64,000 nucleotides of DNA, taken from contig NZ_LUKY01000032.1 of assembly GCF_001881495.1 (NCBI RefSeq), positions 248,001 through 312,000 of the forward strand, in the 5' to 3' direction. This stretch comes from Candidatus Rickettsiella isopodorum (GTDB taxonomy: Bacteria > Pseudomonadota > Gammaproteobacteria > Diplorickettsiales > Diplorickettsiaceae). The translations under genes were made by a program, and so were the position numbers. How positions within the stretch are numbered: position 1 is the first letter of the stretch; each line of letters begins with the position of its first letter. The notes beneath the pieces are model-generated. The model did not search any database and had not been told where the DNA came from. It saw only the letters and a program-made list of their open reading frames with translations. Below are positions 39,316 through 48,236 of the stretch, piece by piece.

Positions 39316-40122
39316 CTAGGTACAAATTGAATTTTCAAACTTTAGATCTTTATTAGCCCAAAGTCTCCAAGGAGCTTTACCTGAAGACCACATCTCTTCT
39401 AAAACATTTTTATCACGTAGTGTATCCATAGGATGCCAAAAATCATGATGAAAATAGGCAGACAACTGACCCTGTTGAACTAAAGTCTCTAGTGGTTGCT
39501 TCTCCCATAAAGTATTATCACTATCAATATAATTAAGAACTGACGGAGATAAAACAAAAAAACCTCCATTAATCCAAGCACCATCGCCATGAGGTTTTTC
39601 CTTAAATGCAGTAACTTTTTGGTCAGAAATTCTTAGCGCTCCAAATCTTCCTAGTGCTTGCACTGCTGTTAAAGTAGCCAATGTTTTTTGAAGTTTATGA
39701 TATTCTATTAATTTATAAAGATTAACATTACCCAATCCATCTCCATAAGTAAAACAGAAATCCTCATTATCGAGATAAGGCGCTACTCTTTTTAGACGAC
39801 CGCCCGTCATAGTATGTTCACCTGTTTCTACTAGGGTTATTCGCCAGGGCTCTGCATTATTCTGATGAATTTTCGTCTGATTTTTGGTCATATCAAAAGT
39901 AATATCCGATGTATGTAAGTAATAATTTGAAAAATACTCTTTAATCAGATAGCCTTTATAGCCTAAACAGATAATAAAATCATGAATCCCATAGACTGAA
40001 AATATTTTCATGATATGCCAAATAATAGGCTTACCGCCTATTTCGATCATGGGTTTAGGTCGCAAACTGGTTTCTTCACTGATACGAGTTCCAGCTCCGC
40101 CTGCTAAAATAACCGCTTTCAT
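39316..40122 (-). CDS. rfbF: Glucose-1-phosphate cytidylyltransferase
   Basis: Makes CDP-glucose, the entry step for CDP-3,6-dideoxyhexoses. The nucleotidyltransferase signature KAVILAGGAGTRISEETSLRPKPMIEIGGKPI covers the first 32 residues. FTYGDGLGNVN carries the metal-binding Asp, and RLKRVAPYLDNEDFCFTYGD is typical of this family. Length of 268 residues fits. It heads the CDP-sugar block, 48 nt after the GT-C gene, and is followed directly by rfbG. Confidence 0.95.
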   Translation of the reverse strand: MKAVILAGGAGTRISEETSLRPKPMIEIGGKPIIWHIMKIFSVYGIHDFIICLGYKGYLIKEYFSNYYLHTSDITFDMTKNQTKIHQNNAEPWRITLVETGEHTMTGGRLKRVAPYLDNEDFCFTYGDGLGNVNLYKLIEYHKLQKTLATLTAVQALGRFGALRISDQKVTAFKEKPHGDGAWINGGFFVLSPSVLNYIDSDNTLWEKQPLETLVQQGQLSAYFHHDFWHPMDTLRDKNVLEEMWSSGKAPWRLWANKDLKFENSICT

Positions 40123-40169
40123 AAAACAATCCTTTTTCTACTAAAAAATCAATTGCTAGTAGCCTAATT

Positions 40170-41990
40170 TTAAATTCTTGAAAATTTTAATTTAAACGTA
40201 AAATCAGCTTCTTTCTGTTTTCCATCAACAATAGCCACACCATTCTTATAACATTTTGTAGCCGAAGCCCACCAAGAGATAGCATTACCACTAAAACTAT
40301 TTGGAGAGGTTAATCGTAGTAAATAAGTATTCCCCTTTTGCATTTTAATATTTGGGAGCTTAAAAGATTCCCAAGCATTATCTTTTATAAATAGTGCAGA
40401 TCGCTTATCTATGTACAGCTGTTTATGATTTTTGGTAAGCACTTCTAACTGAATAACCGTATTATTTTCTCTGCGGTATGTAGCTAGAAATAAATCTATT
40501 TGTTTAAGTTCTGAACCTTTCGCTTTAAAGCTTTGTTCAAACACTCTGCTAGCAGTTAACTCTCCAAATACTTTTTCTCTAATAGGATTTATAATATATC
40601 TATTAGAGTTCATATAATTTAGTATAAACACAATAATGGCCGGAATAATAAAAATAAGTATTCCTATATAGTACCTTTGTCGAACTTTAGTATATAAATA
40701 ATTCCTTAATTCAAATGTTGTGTCTGTAAACAAAAATTTATATTTAAGAATTAGATTCAAAGTTAAATATCCCCAAAAAAGAGAAAGATAGACATTGACA
40801 CTAAAACTTTTAAATAACCCAAACAACATACTCATACTTTGCACTTGTTGAAAAGTTATGTGAAATAATTTTGCCTGAAACATATTTAAATCAACGTTAT
40901 CTTGAAACGATAAAACCGTATAAGCAATAAAAAAAAACATCCCGAACAAGTCAAAAAGCAAAAATTTTGAAATTTTATTTTTTTTAGCCAAAGCTGTGGT
41001 TAATGCCATAGCGGGCGTTACAAATATTAACCATTGCGGATGCCAAGAAATAAATAAGAATGGAAATATGCTTGCAAAAAGAAAGATAAATGCAGCTACT
41101 TTTTTATAATTCTTGTAGAGATCTAAATAATAAGTTATCCCGGATAATATTAGAAATATAGCAAAAATGTAATATACTTTCTGACCATTATAGGTTAAAC
41201 CTGCCGAAAAAACACGCGCAATAGGTGAAAATCCTAGTACACCCGTAATATACGCTGGTGAATGTATATATAATATTTGAGTAATAACAGTTGGTATTGA
41301 AAAAATTAAACCACATACCATTATTTTTATAATTTTTTTTTCAAAGAATAATAGTAAAGGTATAAAAACAAACAAGGGAAAATATTTAAAAGTAATTGCT
41401 AGCCCAAATAAAATCGAACCTATATAAGGCTTCTTTTTTAAAAAAATGAAAAACCCGAATAAAGTGAAAAAAACATAAAAAATATCATATTGGGAAAAAA
41501 TAAACTGAGAAAAAATCGCTAATGGAGAAACAAACCAAATCCAGGTAGAGTAAATGCCCCATTCTCGGTTTTTTTGGTAAATTTGAGTCACGCGATAAAA
41601 TACTAATCCCGTAGCAATATACACCAAAGTAGTCAATACTTTTAACCAATAGACCAAATAAAGAGGAAAATAAAGTGGCGTTTTGATTATGCCTAAAAGT
41701 TTAAGGGGGTATAACCATAATGCAAAAATTAAAAATATCGATGGTGGATAGCTAGCTGGCTCAAAAATACCTTTACCTTGTATTTTTTTACAATTTTGGT
41801 AAAAATCAAGTGGATTTCCATACAAGTAATTTAAAGAATTCCATCCTGTAGCAAATATATCATAGTGGAAAAAAGCAAAATAACAGAATAAAAACAGTAA
41901 TCCTCCAAGAAGGTAATCTACTGTACTTAATCGAAAGGGAGAGAATATAGTTTTTTGATTCAATTGCCAAAGTTCCATTTTGTTAAACAT
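40170..41990 (-). CDS. Multi-spanning GT-C-type membrane glycosyltransferase
   Basis: A 606-residue membrane protein with about 10-12 hydrophobic segments between residues 25 and 455. A soluble, beta-rich C-terminal domain follows (about 460-606, ending in SFSGNAISWWASATKCY and FTFKLKFSRI). The layout fits polyprenyl-phosphate-sugar-dependent GT-C transferases (PMT/GT87-like). The acidic loop after the first segment (LYGNPLDFYQNCKKIQ) may hold the catalytic Asp. With GtrA and GtrB in the same operon it is a good candidate for the periplasmic transferase. No family-specific motif is certain, so the function is inferred. Confidence 0.72.
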   Translation of the reverse strand: MFNKMELWQLNQKTIFSPFRLSTVDYLLGGLLFLFCYFAFFHYDIFATGWNSLNYLYGNPLDFYQNCKKIQGKGIFEPASYPPSIFLIFALWLYPLKLLGIIKTPLYFPLYLVYWLKVLTTLVYIATGLVFYRVTQIYQKNREWGIYSTWIWFVSPLAIFSQFIFSQYDIFYVFFTLFGFFIFLKKKPYIGSILFGLAITFKYFPLFVFIPLLLFFEKKIIKIMVCGLIFSIPTVITQILYIHSPAYITGVLGFSPIARVFSAGLTYNGQKVYYIFAIFLILSGITYYLDLYKNYKKVAAFIFLFASIFPFLFISWHPQWLIFVTPAMALTTALAKKNKISKFLLFDLFGMFFFIAYTVLSFQDNVDLNMFQAKLFHITFQQVQSMSMLFGLFKSFSVNVYLSLFWGYLTLNLILKYKFLFTDTTFELRNYLYTKVRQRYYIGILIFIIPAIIVFILNYMNSNRYIINPIREKVFGELTASRVFEQSFKAKGSELKQIDLFLATYRRENNTVIQLEVLTKNHKQLYIDKRSALFIKDNAWESFKLPNIKMQKGNTYLLRLTSPNSFSGNAISWWASATKCYKNGVAIVDGKQKEADFTFKLKFSRI

Positions 41991-42087
41991 TCACTGGCCT
42001 TAACATAGGTCAAGCCTTTTTAGGGTATATGTTACAACGCTTAAGTATTGGGTACAATAACCTCTTTAAGAAATTTATACAGATATT

Positions 42088-43098
42088 TTATTTTATTTGT
42101 GAATATGCCATTAAGGTTTTTAAAATGCCTGTTGAAAACGTCTCTTTAGGTTGCCAATTTAACTCTTTACTAATTTTTTCCGCATTGATTGCATAACGCA
42201 AGTCATGCCCAGGCCGATCCTTTATAAAAGTTATTAAATCTAAATATTTATAACTAACAGGCCTAACGTTGCTTAAAATTTCACAGATAACCTCTATAAC
42301 TTCCAAATTAGTTAATTCAGTATTTCCACCAACATTATAGCTTTCACCTAATTTTCCGTTTCGAATTACTCTATCTATTCCACTACAATGATCTTCTACA
42401 AAAAGCCAATCCCGAATGTTAGAGCCATCACCATAGACCGGAATAGGTTTTTGTCGTAAGCAACTATCAATAATGGTAGGAATAAGCTTTTCATTATGTT
42501 GATAGGGTCCATAATTATTTGAGCAATTGGTAATAGTAATAGGAAGTCCATAAGTATTATAATAAGCACGTACCAGATAATCTGAAGACGCTTTACTGGC
42601 TGAGTAAGGAGAATTAGGTCGGTATGGCATTAGTTCAGTAAACGCTGGGTCATCCTTCTGTAAGCTGCCATACACTTCATCGGTAGAGATATGGTGAAAT
42701 CGACAAGCAAATTTGCTTAAACCCTGTTCTTCCAACCAGTATTTTCGACATGAATCTAATAAAACAAACGTTCCTGATATATTGGTTCGTATAAATTCTT
42801 CGGGTGTATTAATCGAACGATCAACATGTGTTTCGGCCGCAAAATGAACAACCGTATCCACTTTAAATTCTCTCAATAAATTTAATACTAAATAACTATT
42901 CAGTATATCTCCCTGAACAAAACGATGTTGCGCTGGCAAGTCTAAATTTTTTAAATTATTTAGTGATCCCGCATAAGTAAGCTTGTCGAGGTTAACTATA
43001 AAGATTTCTGGATAATACACTTGGGAATATTTCACAAAATGACTTGCAATAAAACCTGCACCACCAGTGACTAAAACATTTTTAGGTGTATACATCAT
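42088..43098 (-). CDS. rmlB: dTDP-glucose 4,6-dehydratase
   Basis: Second step of dTDP-L-rhamnose synthesis. The cofactor motif is NVLVTGGAGFIASHFV, with FAAETHVDRSI, HISTDEVYGSL and YSASKASSDYLVRAY (catalytic Tyr and Lys). NCSNNYGPYQHNEKLIPT and GDGSNIRDWLFVEDH are diagnostic for RmlB. Length is about 336 residues. I place the start at 43098, where ATGA overlaps the rmlD stop; a longer in-frame extension into rmlD is unlikely. It is the last gene of the minus-strand group with rmlD and two GT2 genes. Confidence 0.96.
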   Translation of the reverse strand: MMYTPKNVLVTGGAGFIASHFVKYSQVYYPEIFIVNLDKLTYAGSLNNLKNLDLPAQHRFVQGDILNSYLVLNLLREFKVDTVVHFAAETHVDRSINTPEEFIRTNISGTFVLLDSCRKYWLEEQGLSKFACRFHHISTDEVYGSLQKDDPAFTELMPYRPNSPYSASKASSDYLVRAYYNTYGLPITITNCSNNYGPYQHNEKLIPTIIDSCLRQKPIPVYGDGSNIRDWLFVEDHCSGIDRVIRNGKLGESYNVGGNTELTNLEVIEVICEILSNVRPVSYKYLDLITFIKDRPGHDLRYAINAEKISKELNWQPKETFSTGILKTLMAYSQIK

Positions 43099-43979
43099 AA
43101 TAAAATATTCACTACCTTTTTTAAACCATCGAACCAATCATTAGGTTTAATATGAAATACTTGCACAATTTTGTTACAAGACAGTTCTGAATTAAAGGGT
43201 CTCTGTGCAATACTGGGATATTCTAATGCTGAAATAGGTATAACTTTTTTTAAGATTAACTTCTGCCGTTGCTTTGCTTCATCTACTATTTTCTTGGCAA
43301 ATTCATACCAACTTAGCGTGGGTGTTCCTGTATAATGGTAGGTACCCCAATCGGTCTGACCCTTATATAGGCACCCTATTAATTTTAGCAGCGTCTGAGC
43401 AATATCTACCGCATAAGTCGGAGAGCCCCTCTGGTCAGCAATAATTCTTAATTCATTTTTTTCGTTAGCTAACCGAATAATATTTTTCACAAAATTATTA
43501 CCGTAAACTCCAAATACCCAACTGACTCGTAAAATGATATGTTTATACCAAGTTTCTCTGAGTAAATTTTCGCCGCTTAATTTACTTTGGCCATAAATAG
43601 ACAACGGTTGGGCTTGATCTTCTTCGGTATACGCTAATTTTTTTTGGCCATCAAAAATATAGTCCGTTGAAATATGCAGCAAGGGTATATCGTATTTCTT
43701 AGCGATTTGTGCCAAGTAGGCTATGCCCGTCGCATTAACTAAAAAAACATTTTCTCTTTCCAATTCTGCTTTATCAACTGCCGTATAAGCTGCAGCATTA
43801 ATAATATAATTTGGTTTAATTGTCGCTAATACATACTCAATTTGTTCGAGATTTGTAATATTAAGTTGCGTGCGTGTAAAAGAATATAATTTTAAGTTAC
43901 GATTTTTTGCTAAATTGACAATTTCATTACCTACTTGTCCATTTGCACCTGTTAATAATATTTTTCCAGAAAAAGACAT
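43095..43979 (-). CDS. rmlD: dTDP-4-dehydrorhamnose reductase
   Basis: Final step of dTDP-L-rhamnose synthesis. The N-terminal LLTGANGQVGNEIV binds NADPH. Also present are NAAAYTAVDKAELE, HISTDYIFDG and PLSIYGQSKLSGE with the catalytic Tyr and Lys; RVSWVFGVYGNNFVKN is typical. Length is about 294 residues. The ATG at 43979 is preferred over the preceding TTG. It overlaps rmlB by 4 bases and lies 17 nt after the GT2 gene upstream in the operon. Confidence 0.95.
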   Translation of the reverse strand: MSFSGKILLTGANGQVGNEIVNLAKNRNLKLYSFTRTQLNITNLEQIEYVLATIKPNYIINAAAYTAVDKAELERENVFLVNATGIAYLAQIAKKYDIPLLHISTDYIFDGQKKLAYTEEDQAQPLSIYGQSKLSGENLLRETWYKHIILRVSWVFGVYGNNFVKNIIRLANEKNELRIIADQRGSPTYAVDIAQTLLKLIGCLYKGQTDWGTYHYTGTPTLSWYEFAKKIVDEAKQRQKLILKKVIPISALEYPSIAQRPFNSELSCNKIVQVFHIKPNDWFDGLKKVVNILL

Positions 43980-43996
43980 CAAAATAATCTCACTAG

Positions 43997-44938
43997 TTAA
44001 TTTATCTCGCTAGATTTTTTATAAATACCATCTTTTATACCTCTGATAGCAGCTAATAAACTTTTTTTAGGTTCAGGAACAAAGGGTATTTTTTTAATTT
44101 CCAATATGTTCCGAATCAATATAAAAAAACGAAAATCAAACGGATATTGTTTCTCTCTAAAAAGAAAAAAGCTATTCCGTATTGTATAATAATACCGCAT
44201 GGGGTTTTGATAAAGCATAAAGCTATTTTTGTTTGTTTTAATTTCACCAATAGTATGTTGAGTCTGAATTTTTTTTAACCTTTCAACATGATAATCTTTA
44301 GAAAGTGCACGCAAACACCACTCTAAATCAACTAAATCAATAAAATACTCTTTTTTAGGATAGCCAATATTCTTTAAAGACTTCACTAAAACTAACATCC
44401 CAGAACTAATAATAACATTATTTACCCTATATATATTATCTATTTTGCTTGTAATTTTAAATCTTTTATTCAATGCTTTTTTCACAAATTTCACAAATTT
44501 CACAAATTTCACAAATTTCTTAAATTTCTTAAATTTCTTTTGATACCAATCATAAACTCTAGGATCTTTCCATGAAGGCCCAATGGCTACCAAACGAGAA
44601 TGTATTTTTTGTAATTGATAAAATTCTAATATCATACTATTAACAAAATATTCGGGAAGTTGAGTATCTTGATCTAAAAAAAGCACAAAATCAAAATTCT
44701 CTGATTCAGCCATTTCACAAGCATAATAATGTGCGCCCGCGATTCCTACATTTTTAGTACTCTTATATAAAATAACTTTTTCAGAATCAATGTAATTCAA
44801 GCTATGCTTATCAGATGCATTGTCAAATAATAAAATCTTTACCTGCTCATAATCCAAACAAATACGAATAAGCTCTAATATTTTATTTTTATCTGAATTA
44901 TAAAGTACAATATTAATTAATATGCGGGGTTCAGACAT
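43997..44938 (-). CDS. GT2 glycosyltransferase (rhamnosyltransferase-like) with internal KF repeat
   Basis: A 313-residue GT-A glycosyltransferase of the RfbN/rhamnosyltransferase type. The N-terminal RILINIVLYNSDKNK, FLDQDTQLPEYF (DxD region) and YFIDLVDLEWCLRAL are characteristic. Residues of about 135-157 are a low-complexity run of KKF and VKF units encoded by a 9-bp tandem repeat (44480-44539). That run lies between the DxD region and the acceptor part and is absent from its neighbour at 44971-45840, to which it is clearly paralogous. The acceptor is unknown; adjacency to rmlB and rmlD suggests L-rhamnose as donor. Confidence 0.85.
   Translation of the reverse strand: MSEPRILINIVLYNSDKNKILELIRICLDYEQVKILLFDNASDKHSLNYIDSEKVILYKSTKNVGIAGAHYYACEMAESENFDFVLFLDQDTQLPEYFVNSMILEFYQLQKIHSRLVAIGPSWKDPRVYDWYQKKFKKFKKFVKFVKFVKFVKKALNKRFKITSKIDNIYRVNNVIISSGMLVLVKSLKNIGYPKKEYFIDLVDLEWCLRALSKDYHVERLKKIQTQHTIGEIKTNKNSFMLYQNPMRYYYTIRNSFFLFREKQYPFDFRFFILIRNILEIKKIPFVPEPKKSLLAAIRGIKDGIYKKSSEIN
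44480..44539 (-). repeat. 9-bp tandem repeat inside a glycosyltransferase gene
   Basis: On the plus strand four exact TTTCACAAA units (44480-44515) are followed by two TTTCTTAAA units and a partial one. On the coding strand they give repeated VKF then KKF tripeptides. The unit is a multiple of three, so changes in copy number would alter protein length but not the reading frame. Confidence 0.92.
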
Positions 44939-44970
44939 GCAATTTTTTCCATGGGATAATATTTAACTAT

Positions 44971-45840
44971 TTAGCTGATATTTTTTTTAATAAAAAATCC
45001 ATCCTTAATACCTCGATAAGCTGCAATAAAACTTTTTATAGGTGCTGGTGAAAAAATTATTTTTCTTAATTTAAATAAATTTCCTAGTAAAATTAAAATT
45101 TTGTAGGAGAGCAGGATATTTTTTTCATGAAATAACAAGAAACTATTACGTAGTGAATAATAATAACGAATAGGTTCTTCATATTGAACAACTAATTTAC
45201 TCCATTTTTTGATTTCACCTATTCTATGCAACATCTGTACATCAGGTAACATAAATATCTGGTAACTTTTGTATAAAGCCCGTAAACACCATTCGGTATC
45301 CACTAAATCGATAAAATATTCTTTTTTTGGATAGCCAATATATTTTAAAGTAGGTACCCAAATTAACATTCCTGAACTAATTAATACCTGCTTTAAATTC
45401 GGTGCTTTTAAGAACGTTCTTAGCTTATCTTTTAATACTCTAGTTTTTGACTTTCCAAGCTCAGGATCATTCCATGTTGGTCCAATAGCACACAAACGAG
45501 GATAGATTTTTTGTAATCGATAAAATCCTGAAAGCATGTCATTTAAAAATCCCGAGGATAACTGACTGTCCTGGTCTAAAAATAGCAAAAAATCAAACTT
45601 TTCTTCTTCCGCCATTTTGCAAGCGGTATAATGCGCCCCTCCTACACCGACATTTTTGGGGCTTTTAAATAAGATAATATTCTTATTATCACTGATCTCA
45701 AAAGATTGTGAATCTTCACTATTATCAAATAGTAAAATTTTCATTTCTTCATATTGAGAACAAACACCAATGAGATCTAATATTTTGTTCTTATCGGCGT
45801 GATAAAGGACGATATTAATTAATACCGAAGGTTTAGACAT
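44971..45840 (-). CDS. GT2 glycosyltransferase (rhamnosyltransferase-like)
   Basis: A GT-A enzyme of about 289 residues, paralogous to the next gene downstream. It shares SVLINIVLYHADKNKIL, FLLFLDQDSQLSSGF (DxD region), LISSGMLIW and YFIDLVDTEWCLRAL. The C terminus ends with the shared pattern RGIKDG. The start at 45840 (MSKPS) is chosen because it aligns with the start of the paralogue (MSEPR); upstream in-frame starts add three residues. It is first in the minus-strand operon and divergent from rmlA. A role in rhamnan or O-antigen chain assembly is inferred from the neighbouring rml genes. Confidence 0.85.
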   Translation of the reverse strand: MSKPSVLINIVLYHADKNKILDLIGVCSQYEEMKILLFDNSEDSQSFEISDNKNIILFKSPKNVGVGGAHYTACKMAEEEKFDFLLFLDQDSQLSSGFLNDMLSGFYRLQKIYPRLCAIGPTWNDPELGKSKTRVLKDKLRTFLKAPNLKQVLISSGMLIWVPTLKYIGYPKKEYFIDLVDTEWCLRALYKSYQIFMLPDVQMLHRIGEIKKWSKLVVQYEEPIRYYYSLRNSFLLFHEKNILLSYKILILLGNLFKLRKIIFSPAPIKSFIAAYRGIKDGFFIKKNIS

Positions 45841-45948
45841 CATAGTCATAAGCTATTTTAATAAAGTTCAATATACCTTACACTAGAAAACATTTAAAGC
45901 TCACGTTAAAATTTTGATTTAAGCAGAAATTAACAAGGAAAATTATCC

Positions 45949-46821
45949 ATGAAAGGTATCATATTATCAGGCGGTTCCGGTACCCGTCTACATCCCATAA
46001 CCAAAGGGATTAGTAAGCAATTGCTACCGGTTTACGATAAGCCCATGATCTATTATCCGCTTAGTGCTCTCATGTTGGCAGGGATTCAAGAAATTTTAAT
46101 CATTACTACTGTTGAAGCGTTGTCCCAATATCAGAGTTTGCTTGGAACAGGTGAACAATGGGGGATCGATCTCCGTTATTTAACCCAAGACAACCCTGAC
46201 GGTTTAGCCCAGGCTTTCATTATAGGTGAAAAATTTATTGGCAAAGATTCAGTAGCGCTTATTTTAGGTGATAATCTATTCTATGGAGAGAAACTTTCCG
46301 AGATCTTAAAATCTGCCGCCGGACAACAAAAGGGAGCTAAGATTTTCTGTTATTTTGTCAATGATCCCGAACGTTATGGTGTCGCGGTATTTGACAAATA
46401 CCATCGCTTAATTGATATTGAAGAAAAACCCAAGCTTCCTAAGTCCAATTGGGCGGTTACGGGTCTTTATTTTTATGATAATCAAGTCATTGATATTGCG
46501 AAAAATATTAAGCCTTCTAAACGTGGCGAATTAGAGATTACCGATGTAAATCGTCACTATTTAATACAAGATCAACTTTCACACCAACTGATTCGCCGTG
46601 GCAGCACCTGGTTAGACACCGGAACGCATGATGCCTTGTTGGAAGCTTCCCATTTCGTGCAAGTAGTCGAAAAACGGCAAGGCTTAAAGATAGCTTGTTT
46701 AGAAGAAATCGCCTGGCGCAAGGGGTTTATCAGTGATGAAATCTTAGAAATTTCTGCACATAAATTACTCAATAGTAGTTACGGTAATTATTTACTCGAC
46801 ATCCTTAAAAAAGAATTATGA
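45949..46821 (+). CDS. rmlA: Glucose-1-phosphate thymidylyltransferase
   Basis: First step of dTDP-L-rhamnose synthesis. [32 protein letters not shown] is the nucleotide-binding start. [10 protein letters not shown] carries the catalytic Asp, with [20 protein letters not shown] and [18 protein letters not shown] also present. Length of 290 residues is normal. It starts a plus-strand rmlA-rmlC pair, overlapping rmlC by 4 bases (ATGA), and is divergent from the rmlD/rmlB operon. Confidence 0.97.
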   Translation: MKGIILSGGSGTRLHPITKGISKQLLPVYDKPMIYYPLSALMLAGIQEILIITTVEALSQYQSLLGTGEQWGIDLRYLTQDNPDGLAQAFIIGEKFIGKDSVALILGDNLFYGEKLSEILKSAAGQQKGAKIFCYFVNDPERYGVAVFDKYHRLIDIEEKPKLPKSNWAVTGLYFYDNQVIDIAKNIKPSKRGELEITDVNRHYLIQDQLSHQLIRRGSTWLDTGTHDALLEASHFVQVVEKRQGLKIACLEEIAWRKGFISDEILEISAHKLLNSSYGNYLLDILKKEL

Positions 46822-47366
46822 AAATTATTCCGACCTCGATCCAAGATTTAATTTTAATCGATCCTAAATCGTATCCAGATGAACGAGGCTTTTTTTTAGA
46901 AACTTTTCAGAAAGAACGTTATCAACGTTTACTAAAAAAAGATATTTATTTTGTTCAAGATAATCTATCTCGTTCAAGGAAAAATGTATTGCGTGGTCTA
47001 CATTATCAGATTAAACAACCGCAAGACAAATTAATCACAGTCATCCGTGGAAGCGTATTTGATGTTGCTGTGGATATCCGAACTCAATCGGCTACTTTCG
47101 GGCAATGGTTTGGTGTGATTTTAAATGATGAAAACCATTACCAGTTTTTTATACCCAAAGGGTTCGCTCATGGATTTTGTGTACTGAGTGACATAGTCGA
47201 TTTTCATTATAAATGTAGTGATTACTATAATCCTGACGCTGAACAAGGCATACTTTGGTCTGATCCTAATATAGCAATTGATTGGCCTTCGCAAGCACCA
47301 ATAATATCCCCAAAAGATAAAAATTATACTTATTTAAAAAACTTACCGTCTACTTTATTATTTTAA
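46818..47366 (+). CDS. rmlC: dTDP-4-dehydrorhamnose 3,5-epimerase
   Basis: Third step of dTDP-L-rhamnose synthesis. It is a cupin fold of 182 residues with [11 protein letters not shown] at the start. [18 protein letters not shown] contains the active-site His, [15 protein letters not shown] follows, and the ending [14 protein letters not shown] is diagnostic. It is translationally coupled to rmlA. Its 3' end overlaps the converging GT2 gene by 9 bases. Confidence 0.96.
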   Translation: MKIIPTSIQDLILIDPKSYPDERGFFLETFQKERYQRLLKKDIYFVQDNLSRSRKNVLRGLHYQIKQPQDKLITVIRGSVFDVAVDIRTQSATFGQWFGVILNDENHYQFFIPKGFAHGFCVLSDIVDFHYKCSDYYNPDAEQGILWSDPNIAIDWPSQAPIISPKDKNYTYLKNLPSTLLF

Positions 47367-48164
47367 CAACCATTTCCAGGAGTAATATAAAGCTGATTTA
47401 CTTGCAACCCATGCCATCTGTTTATCTTGATAAGCCGCTCTTTGCCAGACATGTTTAATTCTAACGCTTGGTGAATAAGCTATTTGGGAAATACTTGCCA
47501 TACGTCGACCCAAATCGGAATCATCATAATACATAAAAAATTTCTCATCAAAACCTCCTAAACGTTTGAGCAGATCCAATCGACAAAACATAAAACAACC
47601 GGTAGGATTACTTAACTTAAACATCACTTCGTTATAATTTTTATCTTGCATTTCAAAGTGATTTAACTGTTTATGAAATATTTTTTTAAAAAAATTCGGT
47701 GCAAAACGACGCAAAAAACTTATCCAAAGACTAGGGTTATGTCGACAAAGGTGCACTCTTTTCTCATTCATATCATAAACATCTGGAACTAACATACCAA
47801 CGTACGGATGTCGTTGCATAAAATCAAATGCGTTTTTCAGTGAATCCGGCATTAAATAAACATCATTATTAAGAATAAGGTGATATTCAGCATCACTTTT
47901 AAATATAGCTTGGTTATGACCATAGCCATAACCGCCATTTTTAGAGGATACAATATAATCAATAGGTAAATTTACAAAAAAATTTTTAATGTTTATCGCC
48001 AAAGCATTATTTTTTTGTAATTCTAAAGCGCCATTATCTACTAGGGTAATTTCATAAGAAATAGCTTGTGGTATTGCACTCAGTAGGCTTAAAAGACAAT
48101 CTTTAATTTGTAAAAAGCTTTCTCCATACACAACAATGCTGATTGAAAGTTTGATTCGATACAT
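47358..48164 (-). CDS. GT2 glycosyltransferase (WbbL-like)
   Basis: A 268-residue GT-A glycosyltransferase. SISIVVYGESFLQIKDCLLSL starts the fold, HLILNNDVYLMPDSL is the DxD-type region, and SNPTGCFMFCRLDLLKRLGGFDE is the acceptor-side signature. FFMYYDDSDLGRRM follows. The pattern matches the WbbL rhamnosyltransferase group, which adds rhamnose to GlcNAc-PP-undecaprenol. With wecA, the rml genes and wzm/wzt present this role is plausible, but it is inferred. It lies 72 nt downstream of wzt on the same strand. Confidence 0.83.
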   Translation of the reverse strand: MYRIKLSISIVVYGESFLQIKDCLLSLLSAIPQAISYEITLVDNGALELQKNNALAINIKNFFVNLPIDYIVSSKNGGYGYGHNQAIFKSDAEYHLILNNDVYLMPDSLKNAFDFMQRHPYVGMLVPDVYDMNEKRVHLCRHNPSLWISFLRRFAPNFFKKIFHKQLNHFEMQDKNYNEVMFKLSNPTGCFMFCRLDLLKRLGGFDEKFFMYYDDSDLGRRMASISQIAYSPSVRIKHVWQRAAYQDKQMAWVASKSALYYSWKWLLK

Positions 48165-48236
48165 TAATTTATATATCTTCCTATTGTTTAGCCACTATGG
48201 TCGCAATAGAGGTTCTTGTTGAAACAAAGTCTAAGC

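Noticed and set aside
34445-41990. Prophage seroconversion module (gtrABC)
   Set aside because: No integrase, phage structural gene or attachment site is nearby, and the genes are interleaved with sugar-nucleotide synthesis genes.
44480-44539. CRISPR-like short repeats
   Set aside because: Units are 9 bp without spacers and in frame within a glycosyltransferase gene; no cas genes are present.
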